NCBI GenBank assembly: GCA_964575675.1
Contig: CAZNRY010000001.1
Location: 1 to 64,000 of the forward strand
DNA length: 64,000 nucleotides
Source: CAZNRY01 sp964575675
GTDB taxonomy: Bacteria; Eisenbacteria; RBG-16-71-46; CAIMUX01; VGJL01
Reading direction: 5' to 3'
The notes below the pieces were generated by a model. That model was not told where the DNA came from. It saw only the letters and a list, made by a program, of their open reading frames with translations, and did no database searches. Positions within the stretch are counted from its first letter, which is position 1. Every line of letters begins with the position of its first letter. The position numbers and the translations under genes are program-made. Below are positions 8,820 to 17,495 of this stretch, in pieces.

Positions 8820-10064
8820 CTACGGACGATCCTGGATGACCAGATCGACGCGCCGGTTCCTCTGTCTTCCCTCGTCGGTGGCGTTGTCCGCGACCGGACG
8901 GGTGAGGCCGTACCCGGCGACGGTCATGCGCCCCGGGGCGACGTCTTGCGAAGCGAGGAAGTCGTGCACCGCCTGCGCTCTGCGCTGCGAGAGATCGAGA
9001 TTGTACTCGGCCGTCCCGATGTTGTCGGTGTGCCCCTCGACGGCGATTTTCATCTCGGAGAACTGGTTCAGGATCGTCGCGACCTTGACGAGGTTGAACT
9101 CGACGTCGCGCTTGAGCGTGGCCTTGTCGAAATTGAAGAGGACGTCCGCGAGGCTCAGGATCGTGCCGCGGGCCGTCTTCTGGATGTGGGCGTACTTCCC
9201 CTCGAGTTGATGGAGGGCGTCGTAGAGCTCGGTCTGCCGGTCGCGCGCCTCCGCGCGAAGCGCATCCTTCATGTCGCGCTCCATCTCGAGCGTGGCGCGA
9301 AGGGCGAGATCGTGTCCGTCGGAGAGCTGGGCGATCCGCCGGCCGGCGTCCATGCAGATCGACTCGGCCATGCGAGCGCGCAGGGTGGCCTCGGCCTCCT
9401 GCAAGGCGCGGGTCGCGACGTAGACGTGCCCAACGCGATCGCGGTCGGCGGTCTTGGGGTCGCCTGCGGCCTCCACATGATACTCGAACCGCGCGGCGGG
9501 CCCGGCGAGGTAGACGGCGTGGGCCGAGGCGGCGTCCGAGAGTGACCTCCATGTCGATTGAAGGCCGCCGACGTCGAGCGCGGGAGGATCCTTCCCCACG
9601 AGAAGGGAGAGCGGGAGCGCGACGGAGGACTCGCCCTCCGCGGCCGGCGGCTCGGCGGGGATCACGTGGGGCGCCGCCTGAGCGGCCTTCTCCGTCTCGC
9701 GCAGGATCAGGAGGGCGTCCTGATAGACCTGTCTCGTCTTGTCGAGATCCGCGCGGCATGCTTCGGCCCGTTCTTGGGCCTTCTCCGCCAGCCCGGCCGC
9801 GAGCGCGAGGCGGGCGTCCGCGACGGCTTTCTCCATGATGGGCAAGGCGGCCGCGTTCTTCCCTTTCTTCATGAGCGGCTCAGCCAGCTCGCGTTTCGCT
9901 TGGGCCGCAGAGAGAAACTCCGACGCCGGCGCGGCCGGCGCGAGTTTCCTCGCGTCGCGCTCGTAGGCGTCGAACTCCTTCAAGAGGGGACCGACCCGCA
10001 CGGCGGAGCCGCAACCGCTCAAGAGCACCACACCGAGCGCGAGGAGAATCGACCGTGCCTTCAT
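8820..10064 (-). CDS. OmpA-family lipoprotein with N-terminal DUF4398-like helical region
   Basis: This 414-residue outer-membrane lipoprotein has a signal with lipobox LLSGC (Cys18). A long alpha-helical region rich in Ala/Glu (about 30-290) follows; its start resembles DUF4398 (SEFLSAAQAKRELAEPL). The C-terminal OmpA domain (about 300-414) includes the peptidoglycan-binding block from EGHTDNIG to LSQRRAQAVHDFL and ends with RNRRVDLVI. It probably links the outer membrane to peptidoglycan. The start overlaps the uvrA-like stop (ATGA) and has a strong AGGAGG. Coupling a lipoprotein to a DNA-repair-type ATPase is odd. Confidence 0.9.
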   Translation of the reverse strand: MKARSILLALGVVLLSGCGSAVRVGPLLKEFDAYERDARKLAPAAPASEFLSAAQAKRELAEPLMKKGKNAAALPIMEKAVADARLALAAGLAEKAQERAEACRADLDKTRQVYQDALLILRETEKAAQAAPHVIPAEPPAAEGESSVALPLSLLVGKDPPALDVGGLQSTWRSLSDAASAHAVYLAGPAARFEYHVEAAGDPKTADRDRVGHVYVATRALQEAEATLRARMAESICMDAGRRIAQLSDGHDLALRATLEMERDMKDALRAEARDRQTELYDALHQLEGKYAHIQKTARGTILSLADVLFNFDKATLKRDVEFNLVKVATILNQFSEMKIAVEGHTDNIGTAEYNLDLSQRRAQAVHDFLASQDVAPGRMTVAGYGLTRPVADNATDEGRQRNRRVDLVIQDRP

Positions 10065-12934
10065 CTTCCCTCCTTTTCGCCGCCGCGCGGCACCTGCCCC
10101 CGCGACCGCCTCACGCGCGGCGGGGCGAGGTGCGCCGCGAGGGTACGCCCGGTGATCGACGATTGACAGCGGAGGATCCCGTCCACCGGCCCCGCGTAGA
10201 CGACGCGGCCGCCCGCGTCTCCCGCCCCCGGGCCCAGGTCGATGATCCAGTCGGACGAGGCGAGGAAATCGAGGTGGTGCTCGACCACCAGGACGGAATC
10301 ACCGCGGCGGATCAAGGCGTGAAGCGCGGCGAGGAGCCGCGTCACGTCCCGCGCGTGGAGGCCGGTCGTCGGCTCATCGAAGAGAAAGAGACGCCGCCCG
10401 TCCGTCGATCCCTCCGCCAGGAACGAGGCGAGCTTCAGTCGCTGGGCCTCGCCGCCCGAGAGGGTCGATGTCGGTTGTCCGAGGCGAAGGTATCCGAGGC
10501 CGACCTCCTGGAGCGGGCGGAGCTTCCTTCCGATCTCGGGAAGGTCGTGGAAGGCGTGCGCCGCCTCATCCGCCGTCATTTCCAAAATTGACAGGATGTT
10601 CCGCCCGCGATAGGCGACCTCGAGGACTTCCTCCCGGAAGCGTCGGCCCCTGCAAGCCTCGCACGAGACCTCCACGTCGGGGAGGAAATGCATCTCGAGG
10701 ATCACCGTTCCGAGTCCCTTGCAGGTTTCGCAGCGTCCGCCCGGCACGTTGAATGAGAAGTCGCGCGACTTGAGCTTCCGCTCCTGCGCGTATGGCGTTC
10801 TGGCGAGAAGGGTCCGCACGATCGGGAGGACCTTGACGAAAGAGACGGCGTTCGAGCGCGTGGAGCGGCCGAGCGGCTCCTGCCCGATCAGGAGGATGTC
10901 CTTCAGCGCGTCGAAACCCGCGATCGCGCGCGCGGACCCGACGTCCTCAACCGGTTGTCCCTGGAAGCGGCGCCAGTTTCGGTAGACGATCTCGTCGATC
11001 AGGGTCGACTTGCCCGAGCCCGAGACGCCGCTCACCGCGACGATCCCTTCGAGGGGGATCGCGAGGTCGTCGATCTGCAGATTGTTCGCACGGAGTCCCT
11101 GCAGGCGCAGGTTCGGGGCGCGTACCGTGGCGACGCTGGTTTTGGCGACACGGCGGGCGGCCTTCGTCCCGGACACGCGCGCATCGGATACGATATCGCC
11201 CATTGCCGGCGCGATTCGGAAGAAGCCGGGCTGCTGCTTCAAGAAGGCCGTCGGAGTCCCTTCGTAGAGCATCTCGCCGCCGCGGTCGCCTCCTTCGGGG
11301 CCGAGCACGATCAGATGGTCCGCTCCCTCGACGACCGCCGGATCGTGTTCGACGACCAGGACCGTGTTGCCCGATCTGCAAATCCTCCGCAGAACGCCCA
11401 GCACGCGGGCGGCGTCCCGCGCGTGGAGCCCGACCGTGGGCTCATCCAGCACGTAGAGGGTGCGAGTGAGCGAGGCGCCCATCCCGGCCGCGAGGCGCAG
11501 GCGCTGCGTCTCGCCTCCGCTCAGTGTGCGCGAGGTCCGGGCGAGCGTGAGATAGCCCAAACCGACCTCGTCGAGGCAGCGCAGGCGCGCGCGGATCTCG
11601 CCGAGGACGGTCCGGACCCGCTTCTCGCGATCCGGCGGCAGCCGAAGGGAGTCGAACAAGGCGCGCAGCGCGCCGATCGGCGTCTCGGCCAAGTCGGCCA
11701 GGTTCTTCCCGTCGATCGTTACGGCGAGTGCCGCGGGCCGGAGCCGGGTCGCGCGGCAGGCCGCGCACGGAACGTAGCCACGGAACCGCGAGAGAAAGAC
11801 CCGGACGTGCATCTGGTAGCGCTTCTTCTCGAGCCGGCGGAAGAGTCCGTTCACCCCGGGGAACTTCCGGTCGCCCGCGAAGACCCACTCCTTCTCCTGT
11901 TCCGTCATCTCCGACCATGGCGTTTCGGTCCGGGTCCCATTCGCGTCCGCCGCGCGCATCATCCGGCGGTGCCATCCGCGCCTCGATGGCATCCGGAAGG
12001 GGAGAACCGCGTCGTTGCGAAGGGTCCTGCGGGGATCGGGTATGACCTTGTCTCGGTCGATCGTGACGAGCCGGCCGAACCCTTGGCAAGCGGGACACGC
12101 GCCGAGCGCGCTGTCCGCGCTGAAGAGGGAGGGATGGGGCGTCTCGCCCTTCGTTCCGCACGCCCGGCAGACGACCCCCTCGGCGAAGCGGTCGAGCCGC
12201 TGCCCGGGCCCGCCTTCGGCCGGGATGTCGTGGAGTTCGGCGATCCCCCGGCCGAGCCGCCACGCGGCCCCGATCGCCTCGATCAAGCGCCTGCGCGTGA
12301 CGCCGCTCCGCGTGAAGCGGTCGACGACGGCCAGGATTTCGCCGGGAAGCGAGGCCGGCGCAGCGTCGGTCCACGATGGCGGCCAGTCCGACACGATTCC
12401 GTCGCGCACCCCGCGCGTGTACCCTTGCTTCAAGAGCCCGCCGATGCCTTCGCTGCCGAGATGATCGCGCGGGACGGGCGCGGCGATGCAGAATCGGTCG
12501 GCGGGGATTCGGGCGAGGATCCGCGCGACGGCGGTCTCGACCGATTCGGGTTCGATCGATGCGCCGCACGCGGCGCAGTGCGATTCCCCCGCGTGTGCGA
12601 AGAGCAGATGCAGGTAGTCGGAGACCTCGCTCAGCGTCCCCACGGTCGATCGCGCGCTCCGAACGGCCACTGATTGCTTCAGGGCGAGCGGGGGCTCGAG
12701 GTGTCCGATCGAATCGGCGTCGGGCCGGTCGAGCCTTTCGAGGAACTGCCGCGCGTAGGTCGCGAGGCAGTCAACGAAGCGGCGCTGTCCCTCCGCGTAG
12801 ATCGTGTCGAACACGAGCGAGGACTTTCCCGAGCCCGAGACGCCGGTCACGACCGTCAGCTTCCCGAAGGGAATCGAGAGGTCGATCCCCTTCAGGTTGT
12901 GCGTCCGGACGCCGCGAAGGATGCAGGATTCCAT
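10061..12934 (-). CDS. uvrA: UvrA-like excinuclease ATPase, divergent
   Basis: About 957 residues with the full UvrA layout: first Walker A GVSGSGKSS (residues 31-39), a Cys pair C-x2-C after the first nucleotide-binding start, a second Cys cluster, signature RTLSGGETQRLRL with LDEPTVGLHARD, then second Walker A GVSGSGKST, a zinc finger with C-x2-C / C-x2-C spacing (CETC and CEAC), and TLSGGEAQRLKL with DEPTTGLHARD. UvrA dimers find DNA lesions in nucleotide excision repair. Sequence around the second domain (IGQEPLGRSTRSN) departs from the usual DQSPIGRTPRSN, so this may be a paralogue (UvrA2-like) rather than the housekeeping protein. No uvrB or uvrC is nearby. Confidence 0.88.
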   Translation of the reverse strand: MESCILRGVRTHNLKGIDLSIPFGKLTVVTGVSGSGKSSLVFDTIYAEGQRRFVDCLATYARQFLERLDRPDADSIGHLEPPLALKQSVAVRSARSTVGTLSEVSDYLHLLFAHAGESHCAACGASIEPESVETAVARILARIPADRFCIAAPVPRDHLGSEGIGGLLKQGYTRGVRDGIVSDWPPSWTDAAPASLPGEILAVVDRFTRSGVTRRRLIEAIGAAWRLGRGIAELHDIPAEGGPGQRLDRFAEGVVCRACGTKGETPHPSLFSADSALGACPACQGFGRLVTIDRDKVIPDPRRTLRNDAVLPFRMPSRRGWHRRMMRAADANGTRTETPWSEMTEQEKEWVFAGDRKFPGVNGLFRRLEKKRYQMHVRVFLSRFRGYVPCAACRATRLRPAALAVTIDGKNLADLAETPIGALRALFDSLRLPPDREKRVRTVLGEIRARLRCLDEVGLGYLTLARTSRTLSGGETQRLRLAAGMGASLTRTLYVLDEPTVGLHARDAARVLGVLRRICRSGNTVLVVEHDPAVVEGADHLIVLGPEGGDRGGEMLYEGTPTAFLKQQPGFFRIAPAMGDIVSDARVSGTKAARRVAKTSVATVRAPNLRLQGLRANNLQIDDLAIPLEGIVAVSGVSGSGKSTLIDEIVYRNWRRFQGQPVEDVGSARAIAGFDALKDILLIGQEPLGRSTRSNAVSFVKVLPIVRTLLARTPYAQERKLKSRDFSFNVPGGRCETCKGLGTVILEMHFLPDVEVSCEACRGRRFREEVLEVAYRGRNILSILEMTADEAAHAFHDLPEIGRKLRPLQEVGLGYLRLGQPTSTLSGGEAQRLKLASFLAEGSTDGRRLFLFDEPTTGLHARDVTRLLAALHALIRRGDSVLVVEHHLDFLASSDWIIDLGPGAGDAGGRVVYAGPVDGILRCQSSITGRTLAAHLAPPRVRRSRGQVPRGGEKEGR

Positions 12935-12943
12935 CGAGGAATG

Positions 12944-12952
12944 ATCCTAGCA
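12944..12952 (-). promoter_or_regulatory. Extended -10-like motif just upstream of the uvrA-like gene
   Basis: TGCTAGGAT on the minus strand ends 9 bases before the ATG at 12934. Transcription would start within a few bases of the start codon, giving a very short or absent leader. No Shine-Dalgarno is visible, which agrees with this. Confidence 0.4.
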
Positions 12953-13068
12953 GATGGTTCCGGACGAGGAGCTTCGCCGGAGGATCGCGCAGGTGCGATC
13001 AGCCGCGATCGAGCGCTCTTCGCCGGTCGGATCTCGCACTGCGAACGCGGGTCGCACGCATCTTGCGG

Positions 13069-13086
13069 GCTCGCCGCGCGGCGAGC
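13069..13086 (-). terminator. GC-rich hairpin downstream of sppA
   Basis: GCTCGCCGC is followed by its exact complement GCGGCGAGC, and TCTT/AAGA can pair outside with a 4-base bulge. It sits 12 bases past the sppA stop on the minus strand. No U-run follows, so it may be a mRNA 3' stabilising hairpin rather than a classical intrinsic terminator. The remainder of 12935-13098 shows no gene. Confidence 0.45.
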
Positions 13087-13098
13087 AAGAATGGCCGG

Positions 13099-15687
13099 CT
13101 ACGGCCCGTCCGCCAGCGTCTCCAACAGCGGATTCTCCAGGCGGACAGGCGACACGGCCCCGGGCGATGTGGCGGCGCGGATCGACGAGCGGAACAGCCA
13201 TCTTGCCAGCGGGTCCTGCGCTCCCGAGAATGCGGCGGCCCGAGCGTCCGCTCCCAGCGCCCCCGTGCCGAGAAGCTGCAGGGCGGCCTTGTCGGCACTG
13301 CCCGAGAGCGCCATCTGGGCCCGCTCGCCCGCGAGGAGCTTCTGGATCCAGGACTCCGGCCGGTGGATATCCTCGACCCGCGCGTTCTTGGGCAATCCCG
13401 AGAGATTCCGCGCCAGATCGACCGCCTCCGCAAGGCCGCCGATCTCATCGATCAGTCCGATCTCCTTCGCCCGGGCGCCGGTCCAGATCCGCCCCTGCCC
13501 GACGGCGTCGATCGCCTCGCGAGACATCCCTCGCCCGGCGGCCACGCGACCGAGGAACTTCCCGTAGAAGTCGTCGACCACTCCCTGCACGTGGGTGCGT
13601 TCCTCGTCCGTGAGACGGTGGTTCGAGGAGAGAAGGCCCATCCAGTCGCCGCGCTGGAACGTTGCCATGTGGATCCGTCTGCGATCGTAGAAGCCGGTCA
13701 ACTCCGGCTTGAGCGCGAGCACGCCGATCGAGCCGGTGATCGTGGTCGGCTCGGCGACGATCTTCTCGGAGTTGCACGCGATGTAGTAGCCGCCCGAACC
13801 GGCGACGCGGGCCATCGACGAGACGACCTTCTTTCCTTTGCGCTTCAGCCGTTCGACGGCGCGCCAGATCTCGTCGGGGCCGAGCCCGCCGCCGCCGCCC
13901 GGGTCGATCCGGGGCACGACCGACTGGACGTCGCGCCGTCCCTCCAAAGCGCGGAGCTGCCCGACGACCGTTTCGGAACCGATCGTGTTGCCCGAGAAGA
14001 TGCCGCGGCTGCTCGCACCGCTCATGATGGCGCCGTCGAGCCAGACGACCGCCACCTTCGGGCCCTCCGCCCACTCGTAGTCGGCGTATTGCCACGCTCG
14101 GGCCGAGACTGGCTCCGGCTCTCCCTTGCCTCCGGCCAGGCGGGCGAGGATCCGCCGCGCCGCCCGGACGTCGCCGAGAGAGTCGACCAGGCCGGCCGAG
14201 AGCGCCTCCTCCGCCGTCCACCACTTCCCGCTGACGAGTTCGTCGAGTCTGGCGCGATCGATCTTCCGTCCCTCGGCGATCAGCCGGAGCTGGTGCTCGT
14301 TGATGTCGTCGAGGATCGAGTTCAGCGCCTCCGTCTGCCCCTCGGACGGGCTGCTCAAGATCAACTGCTCGCCCGCGGTCTTGTACTTTCCGTGGGCGAC
14401 CTTCTCGAACCGGATGCCGAGAGAATCGAGCATCTCTCCGAGGTAGGGAATGTCCGCGCGTATCCCCAAGAGGGCGGCCTCGCCCATCTCATCCAGGACG
14501 ATGCGGTCGCAGGATGAGGCGACGTAGAGCTGCGAGCGGCTCGTCATCTCCTTCATGAAGGCAACGACCGGCTTTCCCGCCTCGCGGACCCGGACGATGC
14601 GATCGCGAATCTCGTCCGAGAGGGCGCCCGCGGCGAAGGGCTTCAGCTCGAGCAAGACGCCGCGCACGTGCGGGTCCTTCCGGGCGTTCTCGAGCTCGCG
14701 CAGGATCGGGCCCGCGCTGGAGGTGCTCGGCCCGCCGATCAAGGGCAGCGGCAGGGCGTTCTCGCTCGCGTCCCCCAATCTTCCCGCGATCGATGTCCGC
14801 GTGAAGATCTTTTCCCGGACGGCGGTCCTTTGCCGGGCCGGTGTGAAGTGCATCGCCTGGACGTGGCGCGCGGCGCGGTCGCGGCGGTCGAAGTTCGTGG
14901 TCGAGGAGATCGACGAGTGCAGGAAGTCGAAGCGGAACCCTACCGAGAAGAGGCGCTCATCCGAGAAACGGTCGATCGGACCGTCGACGGCCGCCCCGAG
15001 CGAGACGCCGTCCATCACCTCGGCCCAGAACCCGCTGTGGATCGTCGTCGACTCCTGCCAGTCGCCATCCTCCGGATGCGTCGCATCGGCATAGAGGGAG
15101 AGCCGAGTGCGCATATCCGCGGGAAGCGGCCGCACGGCGATGCCCGCGGTGTAGGTCCTCTTGTAGACGGTCGAGAAGAGTCTTGCCTGGTTCAGGTCAC
15201 GTGCGAGCAGGCCCAGGGAGAGCGAGGGCAGTGGGCGGTAGAGCAGGCCCAAGTCCAATCTCCAGGCTGCATCCCTGATACCGATCCTCTGCCACTCGTA
15301 CGTGCTCCGCGAGCCGATCCGGAGTGGTCCACGCCCGCCGCCGCCGCTGCCGATCAGGATGCGCTGAAGCCGGGTGCTCTTCTGCGGCTGCTCGACCTGA
15401 TACCCCAGGCCGAAACCGCGGCCTCCGAAGAGGCCGCTTATGACCCGGGCGGTGTCGTTGTCGGTGTGATCCCAGAGGAAGTAGCCGCCAGCCGGAACCG
15501 AACGCCCGAGGGCGGCGGGGTTGGTCAACAGCGCCGCCGCGTCGTCCGTGACGGCCACCGAGGAGACGCCCGGGACAAGCGGGGCATCCTGCGCCGACGC
15601 GGGAGGAAGGATGGCAGCGGCGGAGAGCGTAACCAGCAGCGCGAGAATCGATAGCGGGGCGACCATCGTATGAAGGGCGGAGCGCAT
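13099..15687 (-). CDS. sppA: SppA-type signal peptide peptidase fused to an N-terminal barrel-like domain
   Basis: 862 residues. A cleavable signal (about 1-32, ending near SAQ) is followed by about 240 residues resembling outer-membrane barrel proteins of the PorV/UPF0164 type (AALLTNPAALGR, then alternating beta strands with GLGYQVEQ, LDLGLLYRP and VGFRFDF). Residues about 320-820 are a tandem 67K-type SppA protease. The catalytic pair is intact: Lys436 in HGKYKTAGE and Ser631 in VAGSGGYYIAC. One canonical loop is altered (RIDPGGGGG in place of RxDSPGGS). SppA normally digests cleaved signal peptides at the inner membrane; the fusion suggests a periplasmic or outer-membrane role. AGGAGG precedes the ATG. 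Confidence 0.87.
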   Translation of the reverse strand: MRSALHTMVAPLSILALLVTLSAAAILPPASAQDAPLVPGVSSVAVTDDAAALLTNPAALGRSVPAGGYFLWDHTDNDTARVISGLFGGRGFGLGYQVEQPQKSTRLQRILIGSGGGGRGPLRIGSRSTYEWQRIGIRDAAWRLDLGLLYRPLPSLSLGLLARDLNQARLFSTVYKRTYTAGIAVRPLPADMRTRLSLYADATHPEDGDWQESTTIHSGFWAEVMDGVSLGAAVDGPIDRFSDERLFSVGFRFDFLHSSISSTTNFDRRDRAARHVQAMHFTPARQRTAVREKIFTRTSIAGRLGDASENALPLPLIGGPSTSSAGPILRELENARKDPHVRGVLLELKPFAAGALSDEIRDRIVRVREAGKPVVAFMKEMTSRSQLYVASSCDRIVLDEMGEAALLGIRADIPYLGEMLDSLGIRFEKVAHGKYKTAGEQLILSSPSEGQTEALNSILDDINEHQLRLIAEGRKIDRARLDELVSGKWWTAEEALSAGLVDSLGDVRAARRILARLAGGKGEPEPVSARAWQYADYEWAEGPKVAVVWLDGAIMSGASSRGIFSGNTIGSETVVGQLRALEGRRDVQSVVPRIDPGGGGGLGPDEIWRAVERLKRKGKKVVSSMARVAGSGGYYIACNSEKIVAEPTTITGSIGVLALKPELTGFYDRRRIHMATFQRGDWMGLLSSNHRLTDEERTHVQGVVDDFYGKFLGRVAAGRGMSREAIDAVGQGRIWTGARAKEIGLIDEIGGLAEAVDLARNLSGLPKNARVEDIHRPESWIQKLLAGERAQMALSGSADKAALQLLGTGALGADARAAAFSGAQDPLARWLFRSSIRAATSPGAVSPVRLENPLLETLADGP

Positions 15688-15769
15688 CCAGGACCTCCTG
15701 CTAGGAAATTGTCACACGAACATCAGACCGGCACCGAATGGAGCGTACGGTTCCAATGCCGGCGCGGTT

Positions 15770-16708
15770 TCACCCGTCGGCGCCGGCCAACGCCCTGAGC
15801 CTCTGTATCCTCTCCTCGATCGGGGGATGGGTCGAGAAGAGCCCCTTCGCGCGCGCCTCGAAGGGGCGGAACGGGTTCACGATGTATAGGTGCTGGGTCG
15901 CCCGATTGGCGGCCTCGAGGACCTCGGGGTCTCTCGAGATCTTCTCGAGCGCGCCCGCGAGGCCGAGGGGATTGCGCGTCAGCTCGACCGCGGAAGCGTC
16001 GGCGAGGTACTCGCGTTGGCGGCTCGCGGCGAGCTGGATCAGCTTGGCCAGGAGCGGCGCCAGGATCGACAGGACGAGCGCCAGCAGAAGGACGATCGCG
16101 AACGCCCCGCCGCCGCCCCGGTGTGAACCGCGCCGGCGTCCGCCTCTTCCCCACAGGGTCCATCTGCGGAAGAGATCGCACAAAAGGACGAGGAACCCGA
16201 CCAGCACGGCCAGGAGCATCGTGAAGCGGATGTCGAGGTTCCGCACGTGCGACATCTCGTGGGCGAGGACCCACTGCAGCTCGTCGCGCGTGAGTTTCTC
16301 GCGCAATCCGCGTGTGATCGCGACCACTGCGTGGGCCGGGTCGCGGCCGGTCGCGAAGGCGTTAGTCGCCGTGTCGTCGATCAGGAAGAGCTTCGGCATC
16401 GGCGTTCCCGCTGCGATCGAGAGTTCCTCGACGACATTCCAGAGTTGGGGGTCGTCGTCCTTCCGCAGCTCGCGGGCGCGGCTGATGCCGAGGATCGCCT
16501 TCGCCCCGCCGTATGTTCCCCAGAGGCTCAGCAAGAGGGCGGCGGCCAGTGCGCCGAGAGCGGCCGGGATGCCGGCGCGCGCGTTGCCGTCCGACCAGAC
16601 GACGCCGAACACATAGGCCGTGGCTGCGAGAAGAGCGATGAAGCCGATGACCAGCAGAACCGAGTCTCGTCGGTTGCGGTCGATCAGATCGTGGAAGCTG
16701 CCGCTCAC
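15770..16708 (-). CDS. htpX: M48 family membrane metalloprotease HtpX
   Basis: From GTG at 16708 the product has 312 residues and begins SGSFHDLIDRNRRDSVLL, the usual HtpX start. Two N-terminal and two central membrane segments flank the catalytic HEMSH (HExxH) site in LAHEMSHVRN; the third zinc ligand is in EYLADASAVEL. The C-terminus carries STHPPIEERIQRL, a family hallmark. HtpX degrades misfolded inner-membrane proteins. It lies 35 bases downstream of lemA on the same strand, a common pairing. The upstream in-frame reading is shadowed by lemA, so the GTG was preferred. Confidence 0.93.
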   Translation of the reverse strand: MSGSFHDLIDRNRRDSVLLVIGFIALLAATAYVFGVVWSDGNARAGIPAALGALAAALLLSLWGTYGGAKAILGISRARELRKDDDPQLWNVVEELSIAAGTPMPKLFLIDDTATNAFATGRDPAHAVVAITRGLREKLTRDELQWVLAHEMSHVRNLDIRFTMLLAVLVGFLVLLCDLFRRWTLWGRGGRRRGSHRGGGGAFAIVLLLALVLSILAPLLAKLIQLAASRQREYLADASAVELTRNPLGLAGALEKISRDPEVLEAANRATQHLYIVNPFRPFEARAKGLFSTHPPIEERIQRLRALAGADG

Positions 16709-16743
16709 GACGCGCCTTGCGCTCGTCCTGCCCCTCGGATCCG

Positions 16744-17298
16744 CTAGAACTTGACCTGGGGCGCCGTCTTCTCGGCGGCGGTCTCGATCTCGAAGAACTC
16801 CTCCGCGGTGAACCCGAATCCCGGGGCGAGGATGTTTGCCGGGAAGCTCAAGCGGCGGGTGTTGTAGGTCGCCACGACGTCGTTGTAGTGCTGGCGGGCG
16901 AAGGAGATCTTGTTCTCCGTGCTGCTCAGTTCTTCCTGAAGTGCCAGGAAGTTCTGGTTGGCCTTCAAGTCGGGATAAGCCTCCGACAACGCGAAGAGCT
17001 GACGGAGCGCCCCGGTCAGCGCGTTCTCGGCCTGCGCCTGCTGCGCGACGCCCGCAGCCGAGACCGCCGCGTTGCGCGCTTGCACGACGCGATCGAAGGT
17101 CTCCTTCTCGTGCGCGGCGTACCCCTTGACCGTCTCGACGAGGTTCGGGATCAGATCGTAGCGGCGCTTCAGCTGGACGTCGATCTGACTCCAGGCGCTC
17201 TTGACCTGCTGCCGCAAACGAACCAGCGAGTTGTAGATTCCGATCACGATAACGGCGAGTAGCGCCAACAGGACCAACAGGAAAACGAAAACGCCCAT
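16744..17298 (-). CDS. lemA: LemA family protein
   Basis: 184 residues from ATG 17298, preceded by CAGGAGG. One N-terminal membrane segment (about 3-24) is followed by the LemA helical bundle, with YNSLVRLRQQVKSAWSQID, LKRRYDLIPNLVETVKGY and FSARxHYND-type blocks (SFARQHYNDVV). LemA proteins are anchored with the N-terminus outside and the helical domain in the cytosol, and often sit beside HtpX-like proteases, as here. The precise function is unknown; a role in membrane stress or in presenting substrates to HtpX is inferred from context. Confidence 0.94.
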   Translation of the reverse strand: MGVFVFLLVLLALLAVIVIGIYNSLVRLRQQVKSAWSQIDVQLKRRYDLIPNLVETVKGYAAHEKETFDRVVQARNAAVSAAGVAQQAQAENALTGALRQLFALSEAYPDLKANQNFLALQEELSSTENKISFARQHYNDVVATYNTRRLSFPANILAPGFGFTAEEFFEIETAAEKTAPQVKF

Positions 17299-17360
17299 CC
17301 GAACCTCCTGCGTGAGGGGTCTCCTTCTCGGGGCCGGGCGAGGCCGCGACCCTCCGACGC

Positions 17361-17375
17361 GGAGGATCGTCCTCC
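17361..17375. repeat. Small hairpin in the lemA/17496 divergent region
   Basis: GGAGGA and TCCTCC are separated by TCG. It lies between the divergent lemA and 17496 genes, in the lemA leader. No clear promoter pair could be fixed for either gene in 17299-17495. Confidence 0.25.
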
Positions 17376-17495
17376 ATGGATCGGGGCCAGGCAAGCGCGA
17401 TTCGGCCGGCAAGATCGGGTTTCGACGGGGACTTCGCGGGTACGGGCGCCCCGCGGGATTGACCTCGATCCTCCGCGCGGTTAGCGTCAACGGGC

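Noticed and set aside
10955..14517. Long plus-strand open frames antisense to the uvrA-like and sppA genes
   Set aside because: They overlap clear genes on the other strand and have biased, domain-free translations.
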